Positions 15,651 through 23,769 of a DNA stretch of 64,000 nt are shown here, one piece after another. The position numbers and the translations under genes were made by a program. How positions within the stretch are numbered: position 1 is the first letter of the stretch; each line of letters starts with the position of its first letter. The notes under the pieces were generated by a model that was not told the DNA's origin, did no database searches, and worked only from the letters and a program-made list of their open reading frames with translations. Source of the DNA: Breoghania sp037026715 (GTDB lineage Bacteria; Pseudomonadota; Alphaproteobacteria; Rhizobiales; Stappiaceae); assembly GCF_037026715.1 (NCBI RefSeq), contig NZ_JBANCG010000002.1:248001-312000 (forward strand), written 5' to 3'.

Positions 15651-16523
15651 ATGGGTGCACTTCTGGCGGACGCCAGCGAACTGGATTTCGCCGATGCGCG
15701 GCAGACGCTGGCCTCTCTTTGCGAAGGGCTCGCCGGCGGGCGTATCGTTCCCTATCTCGGCCCCGAGCTTCTGAGCCGCGACAATCCCGAAATTCCGACC
15801 ACCCCGGAGGCGCTCGCCGCGTTCTTCCAGTCGAAGGTGGCGCTTCCGGCGCGTGCGCGCGGCAACGCCTGGGCCGCCGCCCAGTACATCGAGAGCACGC
15901 GCCACCGCGCCACCGTCACCGCGCTGATGGCGGAAGCCTTCGCGACGCCGGCCCTGCCCGCGCCGCTCCATCGCCTCTTCGCCGCGCTCGACCTGCCGCT
16001 CATCGTCGACGGCTGGTACGACGGCGCCATGCGCACGGCGCTGGAGGCGCGCGAGGACTGGGGCGAGATCCAGGGCATCACGCGCGCCGGCATCGGCGAG
16101 GACCGGTGGTTCCGCTTCTACGATGCGGCGGGCGAGGAAACGGCCCGCGATGCGGCGGCGGGGTGGAAGACCATCCTCTACAAGCCGCATGGCGGCATCA
16201 CGCCGGCGAAGAACTTCCTGATTTCCGATGCCGACTATGTCGAGGTCCTGACCGAGATCGACATCCAGACGCCGATCCCCGACATCGTCAGGGATCTGCG
16301 CACCGACCGGGGCTTCCTGTTCCTCGGTTGCCGCTTCCACGACCAGCTCCTGCGCACCTACGCCCGCCAGATCATCAAGCGCTCGTCCGGCCCGCACGTC
16401 GCGGTCGTCGACCCGGCCGCCTCGCTCACCCGCAACGAGGTCCGCTTCCTCGTCGCCGAAGGCATCACCCCCGTCTCCGCGCCGCTCGACGAGGTGTGCG
16501 ACATGCTGATGGAGACGGCCTGA
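15651..16523 (+). CDS. SIR2-like protein of nif clusters
   Basis: This 290-residue protein resembles the SIR2-like (NAD-dependent deacylase superfamily) proteins that sit between nifT and nifB in many nif clusters. Seen are RIVPYLGPELLSRD in place of the sirtuin GAGIS loop, a KPHGGI that fits the catalytic His-Gly, a RGFLFLGCRFHD Rossmann segment and a C-terminal VVDP. No zinc-binding cysteine set is present. Catalytic activity is not proven; a post-translational or NAD-sensing role in nitrogenase control is inference. It starts after AGGAGAG, 60 bases after nifT. Confidence 0.88.
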   Translation: MGALLADASELDFADARQTLASLCEGLAGGRIVPYLGPELLSRDNPEIPTTPEALAAFFQSKVALPARARGNAWAAAQYIESTRHRATVTALMAEAFATPALPAPLHRLFAALDLPLIVDGWYDGAMRTALEAREDWGEIQGITRAGIGEDRWFRFYDAAGEETARDAAAGWKTILYKPHGGITPAKNFLISDADYVEVLTEIDIQTPIPDIVRDLRTDRGFLFLGCRFHDQLLRTYARQIIKRSSGPHVAVVDPAASLTRNEVRFLVAEGITPVSAPLDEVCDMLMETA

Positions 16524-16598
16524 CGGACCGGGCAACTGTCCCTCTCTCCACGGCGCGGCTCCGGTCGGGCCGTGTGTCCCGGGTCAGTCCCCAAGACC

Positions 16599-16642
16599 CT
16601 CTCCCCGTCATTGCCGGTCGGAGCCGGCAATGACGGGGAGAG
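16599..16642. terminator. Hairpin after the SIR2-like gene
   Basis: CTCTCCCCGTCATTGCCG pairs perfectly with CGGCAATGACGGGGAGAG, an 18-bp stem with an 8-base loop, about 75 bases after the gene's stop. It is a longer copy of the element at 3795. There is no clear T-run, so a repeat doubling as a terminator is the best reading. Confidence 0.6.
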
Positions 16643-16673
16643 TGGGGGAGCCCGGCCCGATACCTTTTCCGCG

Positions 16674-16712
16674 CCGGACACTCGGGCCGGACACTCGGGC
16701 CGGACACTCGGG
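16674..16712. repeat. 13-bp direct repeat, three copies
   Basis: CCGGACACTCGGG is repeated exactly three times in tandem upstream of the nifB control region. It is a small tandem array with no evident binding-site symmetry. Confidence 0.8.
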
Positions 16713-16773
16713 AATGACGCGGCCAACATCTGACGATCTTCCCCGTCGCCATCGCGCCAAACCCAACATTCGA

Positions 16774-16789
16774 TGTTTGCAAGGTGACA
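16774..16789. promoter_or_regulatory. NifA upstream activator sequence of nifB
   Basis: TGT-TTGCAAGGTG-ACA is an exact NifA site, 78 bases before the -24 box at 16867. Confidence 0.85.
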
Positions 16790-16791
16790 GA

Positions 16792-16807
16792 TGTCGGCAA
16801 GGAGACA
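16792..16807. promoter_or_regulatory. Second NifA site of nifB
   Basis: TGT-CGGCAAGGAG-ACA follows the first site after only two bases, giving a tandem pair 60 bases before the -24 box. Confidence 0.75.
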
Positions 16808-16866
16808 ATCCGACACGTCAAGCCCAGTCAATTGAAAAGCAACACGAATATCCAATGCATCCGCTC

Positions 16867-16881
16867 TGGCACGGGCTTTGC
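16867..16881 (+). promoter_or_regulatory. Sigma-54 (-24/-12) promoter of nifB
   Basis: TGGCACGGGCTTTGC is an exact consensus followed by T. It lies about 65 bases before the nifB start. Confidence 0.94.
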
Positions 16882-16945
16882 TGAACCTCTTTTAGAACGG
16901 TTACAACTCCGATGAACGCCGATGGCGAACAGTGAGGGACGGACG

Positions 16946-18508
16946 ATGGATACACCGGTCGAGCACGAAGCCACCCATGTCGAGAGCACCGTCGATATGG
17001 ACGCGGTCATGCAGCAGATGGCGGAGCACAAGGGCTGCGGCACCTCTGGCGGAAATTCCAAGCCGAGTTGCGGCTCGTCCGCCGGGCAGGGCGACATGCC
17101 GCCGGAAATCTGGGAGAAGGTGAAGAACCATCCCTGCTATTCCGAGGAGGCGCACCACCACTACGCCCGCATGCACGTCGCCGTCGCGCCCGCCTGCAAC
17201 ATCCAGTGCAACTACTGCAACCGCAAGTACGATTGCGCCAACGAGTCCCGTCCGGGCGTGGTGTCGGAACGCCTGACGCCGGAACAGGCGGCGAAGAAGG
17301 TCGTCGCGGTCGCCTCCACCATCCCGCAGATGACCGTGCTCGGCATCGCCGGCCCCGGCGATCCGCTGGCCAATCCGGCGAAGACCTTCAAGACCTTCGA
17401 GCTGATCTCCCAGACCGCGCCGGACATCAAGCTCTGCCTGTCGACGAACGGCCTGACGCTGCCCGACCACATCGACGAGATCGCCAAATACAATGTCGAT
17501 CACGTCACGATCACCATCAACATGGTGGACCCGGAGGTGGGCGCGCAGATCTATCCGTGGATCTTCTACAAGCACAAGCGCTACACCGGCGTTGAAGCCG
17601 CGAAGATCCTGTCGGAGCGTCAGCTCCAGGGGCTCGAAATGCTCACCGAGCGCGGCATCCTGTGCAAGATCAACTCGGTCATGATCCCCGGCATCAACGA
17701 CCATCACCTTGTCGAGGTGAACAAGGCGGTCAAATCCCGCGGTGCCTTCCTGCACAACATCATGCCGCTCATCTCCGCGCCCGAGCACGGCACGGTCTTC
17801 GGCCTCAACGGCCAGCGCGGACCGTCCGCGCAGGAACTGAAGGCCCTGCAGGACAATTGCGAGGGCGAGATGAACATGATGCGCCACTGCCGCCAGTGCC
17901 GCGCCGATGCGGTCGGGCTGCTCGGCGAGGACCGCTCGGCCGAGTTCACTACGGACAAGATCATGGAAATGGAGGTCGATTACGACCTTTCCACCCGCCA
18001 GGCCTATCAGGCCAAGGTGGAGGAGGAGCGTCAGGCCAAGGTTGCCGCGCGTCAGGAAGAGCTTGAGACGCTCGCCGGTCAGACGAGCGACATCAAGGTC
18101 CTGGTCGCGGTCGCCACCAAGGGGTCGGGCCTCATCAACGAGCACTTCGGCCACGCCAAGGAATTCCAGATCTACGAGCTGTCGACGGCGGGCGCCAAGT
18201 TCGTCGGCCACCGCCGCGTCGATCTCTACTGCCAGGGCGGCTTCGGCGACGAGGATGCGCTGGAAACCGTCATCCGCGCCATCAACGACTGCCACGCGGT
18301 GTTCGTCGCCAAGATCGGCGGCTGTCCGAAGGCGGACCTGAAGGCGCAAGGCATCGATCCGGTCGACGCCTACGCCCACGAATACATCGAGAAGTCGGCC
18401 ATCGCCTGGTTCAGGGATTATCTCGGCAAGGTCGCTTCCGGCGAGATCGTGCACGTCGTCCATGGCGACGCGGAGATCCGTCAAGGCGCGCTGATCTCGG
18501 TCGCCTGA
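16946..18508 (+). CDS. nifB: FeMo-cofactor precursor synthase NifB
   Basis: NifB is a radical-SAM enzyme that fuses two [4Fe-4S] clusters and inserts carbide to make NifB-co, the core of FeMo-co. The 520-residue form has the SAM cluster motif CNIQCNYC (84-91), GIAGPGDPL, the STNGL segment, the RHCRQCRADA cysteines, and a C-terminal NifX-like domain (from about residue 380) with NEHFGHAKEF. ATG 16946 follows GAGGGACGG; ATG 16922 would add eight residues and lacks a ribosome site. The N-terminal C-G-T-S-G-G and S-C-G region may bind a further cluster. Promoter and NifA sites lie directly upstream. Confidence 0.98.
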   Translation: MDTPVEHEATHVESTVDMDAVMQQMAEHKGCGTSGGNSKPSCGSSAGQGDMPPEIWEKVKNHPCYSEEAHHHYARMHVAVAPACNIQCNYCNRKYDCANESRPGVVSERLTPEQAAKKVVAVASTIPQMTVLGIAGPGDPLANPAKTFKTFELISQTAPDIKLCLSTNGLTLPDHIDEIAKYNVDHVTITINMVDPEVGAQIYPWIFYKHKRYTGVEAAKILSERQLQGLEMLTERGILCKINSVMIPGINDHHLVEVNKAVKSRGAFLHNIMPLISAPEHGTVFGLNGQRGPSAQELKALQDNCEGEMNMMRHCRQCRADAVGLLGEDRSAEFTTDKIMEMEVDYDLSTRQAYQAKVEEERQAKVAARQEELETLAGQTSDIKVLVAVATKGSGLINEHFGHAKEFQIYELSTAGAKFVGHRRVDLYCQGGFGDEDALETVIRAINDCHAVFVAKIGGCPKADLKAQGIDPVDAYAHEYIEKSAIAWFRDYLGKVASGEIVHVVHGDAEIRQGALISVA

Positions 18509-18553
18509 AGGCGGCCGGGACGGCTTCAGGCAGCAATCTTCGGAGTGTGACCC

Positions 18554-18778
18554 ATGGCCTACAAGATCGTCGCGTCCCAATGCACCAATTGCACGGCCTG
18601 CGAAGCGGAGTGCCCCAACGAGGCGATCTCGGAAGGCGGCGGCACCTTCGTCATCGACCCGGCCAAGTGCACCGAATGCATCGGCCATTTCGACAGCCCG
18701 CAATGCGTGGCGGTCTGCCCGGTCGATGACACCTGCGTCCTCGACCCCGCGCATCCCCGCTACAGGCAGGCATCCTGA
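18554..18778 (+). CDS. fdxN: 2[4Fe-4S] ferredoxin FdxN
   Basis: The 74-residue ferredoxin has CTNCTACEAECPN and CTECIGHFDSPQCVAVCP, the same two-motif plan as the gene at 15149. It immediately follows nifB (45 bases), the position of fdxN in rhizobia and of FdxN in Azotobacter, where it supports NifB activity. It is probably part of the nifB transcript. Confidence 0.94.
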   Translation: MAYKIVASQCTNCTACEAECPNEAISEGGGTFVIDPAKCTECIGHFDSPQCVAVCPVDDTCVLDPAHPRYRQAS

Positions 18779-18788
18779 GGAGAATTTC

Positions 18789-19094
18789 ATGGCATTCGAG
18801 ATCACACGCAGCGCGGCGCGCTTCATGCGCATGATGGTGATGGCCGATGGCGGCCCCGAAAGCGGCTTCCGCCTCGCCGTCACCCCCGGCGGCTGCTCCG
18901 GGCTTTCGTCCGAAATCACGGTGACGGACACGCCCGAGCCCGGCGACGCGGTGGTGGAGCAGAGCGGCGTGAAGCTCTTCCTGCCGGCCGAGAGCCGCAT
19001 CCTGCTCGACGGCGTCACCATCGATTTCAACGACACCGCGGCCTCCACCGGGCTCGTCTTCATGAACGCGAAGTCGAGCTGTGGCTGTTCGTGA
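18789..19094 (+). CDS. Second HesB/IscA-family Fe-S protein
   Basis: The 101-residue A-type carrier has GGCSGLSSE near residue 37 and SSCGCS at the very C-terminus, the three family cysteines. It begins MAFEITRSAARFMRMMV after AGGAG. It is only distantly similar to the nifU-linked copy at 5213, so the two may serve different targets; this one, behind nifB and fdxN, plausibly feeds [4Fe-4S] units to NifB. Confidence 0.92.
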   Translation: MAFEITRSAARFMRMMVMADGGPESGFRLAVTPGGCSGLSSEITVTDTPEPGDAVVEQSGVKLFLPAESRILLDGVTIDFNDTAASTGLVFMNAKSSCGCS

Positions 19095-19122
19095 GGGGGA
19101 GGGCCTGAGAGCCAACGTCTGG

Positions 19123-19266
19123 CACCCCTCTCCCCCCTTGCGGGGGAGATGTCACCCGCAGGGTGACAAAGGGGGGCAAGGCGGCAGGTTCGGAGCAAGC
19201 GGCTCCACCCCGCTTCTGTCGGCTGACGCCGACATCTCCCCCATAAGGGGGGAGAGGGGAACAAGG
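19123..19266. repeat. Mosaic intergenic repeat (144 bp)
   Basis: The ends CCCCTCTCCCCCCTTG and AAGGGGGGAGAGGGG are inverted repeats. Inside are two hairpins, GTCACCCGCAGGGTGAC and GTCGGCTGACGCCGAC, and the core CTTGCTCCGAACCTGCC in reverse orientation. The same core recurs at 23610, 26417 and 26612. It has the look of a non-autonomous mobile or mosaic element. Confidence 0.8.
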
Positions 19267-19310
19267 CGCCAGTTCACGGAAAACGACATCGGGCGAAGGA
19301 GAGGACAAAG

Positions 19311-19895
19311 ATGAAGACGGCGACGGCGGCAGTTCGCAATGATGCAGGCGCATCGGCTGTGACGCCCGACGCCCTCATGCCCGACGCCCTTATATCTGGC
19401 GCCCTGCTGACCGATACCATCCTCGGCCATGGCCTGCCGGCCGCCGCCGAGCATCACCTCACCCAAGCCGGCCTTTGCTGGCATGACGAGCCGAAGGCCG
19501 AGGCGCATCTCGCTCAGGCGCTCCTCATCGCACCCGACCACGCCGCCGTGCTCATCGGCCTCTACCGCTACTATTTCTACAAGCGTCGCCTTCCCGACGC
19601 GCTCGATATCGCCGAGCTCTGCCTCGTGAAGGCGTGTCGCGACAACGGTTTCCCGGAAGACTGGCGGCAGGTGACCTCGGCCGATGCCGCTTTCGGCCGC
19701 TACGAGGAGATCCTGCCGCGCTTTTTCCTCCTCACGCTCAAGGGCTACGCCTACCTGAGCATGCGCCTCGGCCAGCTCAATGCTGGCCGCGAGGCGATTG
19801 ACAAGCTTCTCGAACTCGATCCCGACGACCGGATCGGCGCCCGCGTGTTGCTCGACGTGGCAAACCGTGTGGGGGTCGATGATGACGATGACTGA
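19311..19895 (+). CDS. Helical (TPR-like) protein of nif cluster
   Basis: This 194-residue protein is helix-rich, with TPR-like segments such as LTQAGLCWHDEPKAEAHLAQ, LIGLYRYYFYKRRLPDALDI and LKGYAYLSMRLGQLNAG, ending in an acidic DDDDD tail. No enzyme motif is seen. Small TPR-like proteins occur next to the LRV gene in other nif clusters, so a partner or assembly role is inferred. It follows GAAGGAGAGG and overlaps the LRV gene start by 14 bases. Confidence 0.82.
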   Translation: MKTATAAVRNDAGASAVTPDALMPDALISGALLTDTILGHGLPAAAEHHLTQAGLCWHDEPKAEAHLAQALLIAPDHAAVLIGLYRYYFYKRRLPDALDIAELCLVKACRDNGFPEDWRQVTSADAAFGRYEEILPRFFLLTLKGYAYLSMRLGQLNAGREAIDKLLELDPDDRIGARVLLDVANRVGVDDDDD

Positions 19896-20667
19896 CCCCC
19901 ACAAGGAAGCCATCGACTGGCGCGGCAACGCGGTTGCCTGCGAGGGCTGCGACTACCTCGCCCTCAACCGCGAAGGCCGGTGCGAGATCCGCCGCGCCTG
20001 CGTCCAGGACCGCTATGCGCGCCGCATCGACCGCTTCTTCGAGTGGAACCCGGAATTCGCCAACGACAACCTCGCCCATCCCCATTTCGAGGTCCGGGCC
20101 ATCGCCGCGCGCTTTGCGGACATCTTCCGCCTGCCGCCGCTCCTTTGCGACGAGGACGAGACCGTACGCTGGAACGCCGCCCGCCGCCTGCCGGTGCGCT
20201 CCATTCTCACCCTTCGCACCGATCCCCACCGCGAGGTCCGCATCCGCATCGCGACCCGGCTGGAGGACGTCGATCTCGCGCCGATGATCCACGATGCCGA
20301 CTACTACGTCCGCCTCACCGTGGCGTGGCGCCTCACGCCCGAGCGGCTTTCGCCGATGATGCGGGATCCGGACGCGGAGGTGCGTCGCCTCGTCGCCGGT
20401 CGCATTCCCGAGAACTGGCTCTCCGGCATGATGGACGATCCCGAACCCATCGTGCGCCTTGCCGTCGCCGAACGCCTGCCGCCGGAGCTTCTCGCCCGCA
20501 TGGCGGGTGATGACGATTGGCGCATCCGCCACGAGGTCGCCCGCCGCGCCCCCGCGTCTCGGATCGCGTCTCTTGCCGATGACCCCGACGATCTGGTCCG
20601 CGCCGCCGCCCGCGAACGGCTTGGCCCCTCCGCCGCTTCCCCTTTCCTCTCGGAGTGTTCGACATGA
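19882..20667 (+). CDS. [4Fe-4S] leucine-rich-repeat-variant (LRV) protein
   Basis: The product is homologous to Azotobacter LRV, whose structure shows an N-terminal [4Fe-4S] cluster on a superhelix of short repeats. An N-terminal cysteine set (CEGCDYLALNREGRC, then C six residues later) is followed by about eight repeats of 24 residues, each with a pattern like DPDAEVRRLVAGRIP or DPEPIVRLAVAERLP. Its role is unknown. Two of three closely spaced ATGs are possible (19882 and 19888), and 19882 is best spaced from GGGGG. The stop overlaps the nifZ start (ATGA). Confidence 0.9.
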   Translation: MTMTDPHKEAIDWRGNAVACEGCDYLALNREGRCEIRRACVQDRYARRIDRFFEWNPEFANDNLAHPHFEVRAIAARFADIFRLPPLLCDEDETVRWNAARRLPVRSILTLRTDPHREVRIRIATRLEDVDLAPMIHDADYYVRLTVAWRLTPERLSPMMRDPDAEVRRLVAGRIPENWLSGMMDDPEPIVRLAVAERLPPELLARMAGDDDWRIRHEVARRAPASRIASLADDPDDLVRAAARERLGPSAASPFLSECST

Positions 20668-20990
20668 GCAACGTCGTCCGCGATAGCGACGTGGTGGAAC
20701 TCGCCGGTCCCCCCGTCTTCGAATACGGCGAAAAGGTCCGCGCGCGGCGCATGGTTCGCAACGACGGGACCTATGCCGGCAAGGATATCGGCGAGATCCT
20801 GGTGAAGAAGGGCGAGGAGGGCTACGTCGTCTCCATCGGCACCTTCCTCCAGCAATTCTACATCTACGGCGTCGAATTCATCGAAAGCGGCAACCGCGTC
20901 GGCATGAAGCGCAAGGAACTCGATCCCGTCGACGTCTTCGAGGACGACGACGAGGAGCTCGTCGAAACCGTGCCGGAGGACCGCTCATGA
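20664..20990 (+). CDS. nifZ: NifZ
   Basis: NifZ assists maturation of the P-clusters of MoFe protein. This 108-residue copy has the family motif GEKVRARRMVRNDGTYAG, VVSIGTFLQQFYIYGVEF and an acidic tail. It starts inside the stop of the LRV gene and its own stop overlaps the next nifZ, so all three are translationally coupled. Confidence 0.93.
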   Translation: MSNVVRDSDVVELAGPPVFEYGEKVRARRMVRNDGTYAGKDIGEILVKKGEEGYVVSIGTFLQQFYIYGVEFIESGNRVGMKRKELDPVDVFEDDDEELVETVPEDRS

Positions 20991-21262
20991 GCGAGATCAC
21001 GAAACCACCCCTGTCGGCCCTGCCCCGCGAGCCGCGCCTGCCGAAGTTCGATCGCGGCCAGCGCGTCACCGCCGCCGTCGATCTCGTCAACGACGGCTCC
21101 TATCCCGACATGCCGGAGAACGCGCTGCTGGTCGATGGCGGCACGGAGGGCGAGATCGTCCAGGTCGGCATGCACACGGAAAGCAATACGCCGGTCTACA
21201 TGGTCGAATTCTCCGAGACCCGCGTCGTCGGGTGCCTGGAGGAAGAGATCGCACCGGCCTGA
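20987..21262 (+). CDS. Second NifZ-domain protein
   Basis: This 91-residue protein is a paralogue of the preceding NifZ: FDRGQRVTAAVDLVNDGSYP matches the nifZ start motif, and VGMHTESNTPVYMVEF matches its middle. Together the two genes look like a split form of a two-domain NifZ. ATG 20987 overlaps the previous stop by four bases. It is likely to act with the first copy; separate function is unknown. Confidence 0.9.
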   Translation: MSEITKPPLSALPREPRLPKFDRGQRVTAAVDLVNDGSYPDMPENALLVDGGTEGEIVQVGMHTESNTPVYMVEFSETRVVGCLEEEIAPA

Positions 21263-21315
21263 ACGGTCACATCCGAACCGAAACGGGAACAGGAGCGGAG
21301 GAAGGAGCAAACGTC

Positions 21316-21675
21316 ATGCAGGCAGCCGTCGCTGAGACGCCCCGGCCACGGGCGCCGAGCCATCCGAACGAGTTCGACCTCGTCCGCATCCGGCGCGGGC
21401 TGGAGGCGCGTGTCCGGTACCGCTACGTGACGCCGCGCGTCTCGGGCGTCGATGGCGGCTATCTCATCCAGTCGCCCTGCTGCTCGCGCAACATCGACGC
21501 GCAAGGCGGGATCATCGACGTGGCGCTGATGCTTTTCGACGGAGTGAGTGGCGTGTGGCAGCTCTTCGCCCGCGATCACGAGCGCGGCACCTGGGAACTC
21601 GCCGGCGTCCATCCCCGCCTCGTGGAGATGATCGGCGAGATCAATTCCGATCCCGAGCGGGTCTTCTGGCAATAG
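21316..21675 (+). CDS. Uncharacterised nif-cluster protein (119 aa)
   Basis: I do not assign a family. The 119-residue protein has NEFDLVRIRRGLEARVRYRY, a SPCCSRNIDAQGG motif with a Cys-Cys pair in the middle, and an aromatic C-terminal half (VWQLFARDHERGTW). It is soluble with no signal peptide. GGAGGAAGGAG precedes ATG 21316. Its place between nifZ and the DegT-like gene suggests co-expression with nif genes. Confidence 0.8.
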   Translation: MQAAVAETPRPRAPSHPNEFDLVRIRRGLEARVRYRYVTPRVSGVDGGYLIQSPCCSRNIDAQGGIIDVALMLFDGVSGVWQLFARDHERGTWELAGVHPRLVEMIGEINSDPERVFWQ

Positions 21676-21693
21676 GCGACAAGGGAACACACG

Positions 21694-21963
21694 ATGGCAC
21701 TCAGCGAGACGGATCTGGAAACGATCGGGCAGGAACTGGCGGCATCGCAAAGCGACAGCACGACGTTCGCCGCTCTTCGCGAAAAATTCCCCGCCCTCAG
21801 CTGGACCCGGTGCGACGCGGCCGATGTCGACGAGGAGCCCTACCGCTCGGTAGCGCTGTTCGACCTCCATCTTCTGGACACCACCGATCACTGCCCGCGC
21901 ATCGTCACCGAGCCCGGCGCGGCCAACGGCATCATCCTGGCGAAGCGGAGGAACCCGGCATGA
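21694..21963 (+). CDS. Uncharacterised small nif-cluster protein (89 aa)
   Basis: The 89-residue acidic protein (MALSETDLETIGQELAASQ) has two short helices and a C-terminal segment LLDTTDHCPRIV-EPGAANG. I do not recognise the function. Its stop overlaps the start of the DegT-like gene (ATGA), so the two are translated together and may act together. Confidence 0.8.
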   Translation: MALSETDLETIGQELAASQSDSTTFAALREKFPALSWTRCDAADVDEEPYRSVALFDLHLLDTTDHCPRIVTEPGAANGIILAKRRNPA

Positions 21964-23165
21964 GCGACGCCCGCGCAGACCTGCTGGCAGATGACCCGGA
22001 AGCCTCGCCGGAAAATCCGGCGGAGGACTTCATCCCGCTCTCCGATCCCGACATGACGCTCGCCGATCTGGAGGCGGTGGACGCGGTGCTGCGCTCCTCG
22101 CGCATATCCTGCGGCGAGACGGTCGATGCCTTCGAGAAGGCCTTCGCCGCCCGCCTCGGGCGCAAGTATGCCGTCGCCGTGCCGAGCGGCACCTTCGGCC
22201 TGCTGCTCGCCCTTCAGGCGCTTGAGATCGGCGACGGCGCGGAGGTCATCGCCTCGCCGTTCTCCTGGCGCGAGACGGCGCACGCGATCCTGGTTTCCGG
22301 CGCGAGACCGGTCTTCGCCGATATCGACTACTGGTCCGGCACGCTCGCGCCCGCCAAGGTCGAGGAGCGCATCACGGAGCGCACCCGTGCCATCGTCGCC
22401 GGCAACACCAACGGCCACCCGGCCGCGTGGAGCGAGCTTAGCGAGATCGCCAAGCGCCACAACATTCCGCTCATCGAGGATTCCACCGAGGCCATCGGCT
22501 CCACCTACAAAGGCGCGCCCGTCGGTACATTCGGCGATTGTTCGATCTTCGATTTCGCCCAGCCGATGGCGATCACCTGCGGCGAGGGCGGCATGGTGGT
22601 GACCGACGACGTCGATCTCGCCGTCGCCATCCGCCGCCGGCTGGCGCGCCGGCCGGGCGAGCGCGGCTCCGTCGTCGTCACCGCCACCGCACCCTTCCAG
22701 GCGCCGATGAGCGATATGACGGCGGCGCTCGGCCTGTCTCAGCTGAAGCGCCTCGACGAGATCCTGGCGAGCCGCATTCGCGTGCGCGACTACTACCACG
22801 CCTACGTGGAAACCTTCGAGGGCATCAAGCCGCCCTACATCGCGCCCGATGTCACCGAGGTCCACTGGTTCCTCTACGTGGTGCATCTGGGCACCCGCTT
22901 CTCCCGCTCCGCCCGCAACGCCATCGTCGACGATCTGGCGCAGGAGCAGGTGGAGGCTGCCGCCTATTCCACGCCGCTGCACCTTCAGCGCGCCTACCAC
23001 GATCTCGGCTACCGGCGGGGCGACTTCTTCGTCACCGAAAAGGTCGCCGACCGCGCCATCGCGCTGCCCTTCCACGCCCACCTCGTCGAGGATCAGATCG
23101 CCTTCCTGGTGGAGACCATGAAGGACGCCTCCATCAACGTCGGGGCGGGGGCCGCGATCTACTGA
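21960..23165 (+). CDS. DegT/DnrJ/EryC1-family protein lacking the PLP lysine
   Basis: The 401-residue protein has the fold-type I aminotransferase plan of the sugar aminotransferase family: IPLSDPDMTLADLEAV near the N-terminus, AVAVPSGTFGLLLALQALEI for cofactor binding, LIEDSTEAIGSTYKG with the PLP-ring Asp at 174, and GEGGMVVTDD at 208-217. In the family the Schiff-base lysine sits five residues before GEGG; here that position is Met203 (FAQPMAITCGEGG). Without it normal transamination is unlikely. It lies amid nif accessory genes and overlaps the preceding small gene, with no sugar-nucleotide genes nearby, so its role must be different, perhaps binding or PMP-type chemistry. Function is unknown. 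Confidence 0.88.
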   Translation: MSDARADLLADDPEASPENPAEDFIPLSDPDMTLADLEAVDAVLRSSRISCGETVDAFEKAFAARLGRKYAVAVPSGTFGLLLALQALEIGDGAEVIASPFSWRETAHAILVSGARPVFADIDYWSGTLAPAKVEERITERTRAIVAGNTNGHPAAWSELSEIAKRHNIPLIEDSTEAIGSTYKGAPVGTFGDCSIFDFAQPMAITCGEGGMVVTDDVDLAVAIRRRLARRPGERGSVVVTATAPFQAPMSDMTAALGLSQLKRLDEILASRIRVRDYYHAYVETFEGIKPPYIAPDVTEVHWFLYVVHLGTRFSRSARNAIVDDLAQEQVEAAAYSTPLHLQRAYHDLGYRRGDFFVTEKVADRAIALPFHAHLVEDQIAFLVETMKDASINVGAGAAIY

Positions 23166-23192
23166 ACATTCGTGAAACGGGAGACTGCATAC

Positions 23193-23501
23193 ATGTCGAT
23201 GATCACCTTCATGCCGTCTGGCAAGACCGTGGAAGCGCCGGAAGGCATGTCGATCCTTGAGGCGATCCTGTCGGTCGATGAGACCTTCCCGCACAAGTGC
23301 GGCGCCAAAGCCTCCTGCGGGTCCTGTCACGTCTTCGTGCAGGAGGGCCGCAAGGGCCTGTCGCGCATCGCGCGCGAGGAGAACGAACGCCTCGACATGC
23401 TGGTCGGCGTCGGATCGAAGTCGCGTCTCGCCTGCCAGGCGAAAGTACTCGGCACCGAGGACATCAAGGTGGAACTGCTCGGCTTCTCGTCGGGCTTCTA
23501 G
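23193..23501 (+). CDS. [2Fe-2S] ferredoxin
   Basis: The 102-residue plant/adrenodoxin-type ferredoxin has C-GAKAS-C-GS-C (C-X5-C-X2-C) near residue 36 and a fourth cysteine in RLACQAKV about 36 residues later. Such ferredoxins occur in nif clusters (FdxD-like) and may protect nitrogenase or feed electrons to assembly. ATG 23193 begins the conserved region; the frame opens at 23172. Confidence 0.93.
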   Translation: MSMITFMPSGKTVEAPEGMSILEAILSVDETFPHKCGAKASCGSCHVFVQEGRKGLSRIAREENERLDMLVGVGSKSRLACQAKVLGTEDIKVELLGFSSGF

Positions 23502-23553
23502 AACGGCGCGGAGCATGCCCGGATCGGCGGTCGTGTCGTGACGCCGATCCTTG

Positions 23554-23693
23554 CACCCCTCTCCCCCGCAAGGGGGAGATGTCACGCGCATGCGTGACAG
23601 AGGGGGGTAAAGCCGCTTGCTCCGAACCTGCCGCCTCACCCCCCTCTGCCCCTCACGGGGCATCTCCCCCACAAGGGGGGAGAGGGGAACAAG
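23554..23693. repeat. Mosaic intergenic repeat, second copy
   Basis: It starts CACCCCTCTCCCCCGCAAG and ends AAGGGGGGAGAGGGGAAC, with an internal GTCACGCGCATGCGTGAC hairpin and the core CTTGCTCCGAACCTGCC in plus orientation. The internal arrangement is inverted relative to the copy at 19123, though the outer ends are the same. Confidence 0.8.
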
Positions 23694-23769
23694 CGGCTGT
23701 TTCCGGCGACCCCGGAAACGTCGGGCGGGAGAAATTGAGGACCATCGGTGAAACGGAGGGAAAATCACC

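Noticed and set aside
16599..16642. CRISPR-like array from repeated palindromes
   Set aside because: The palindromic elements at 3795, 16599 and 62280 are single, dispersed and without regular spacers; no CRISPR array or cas gene is present.
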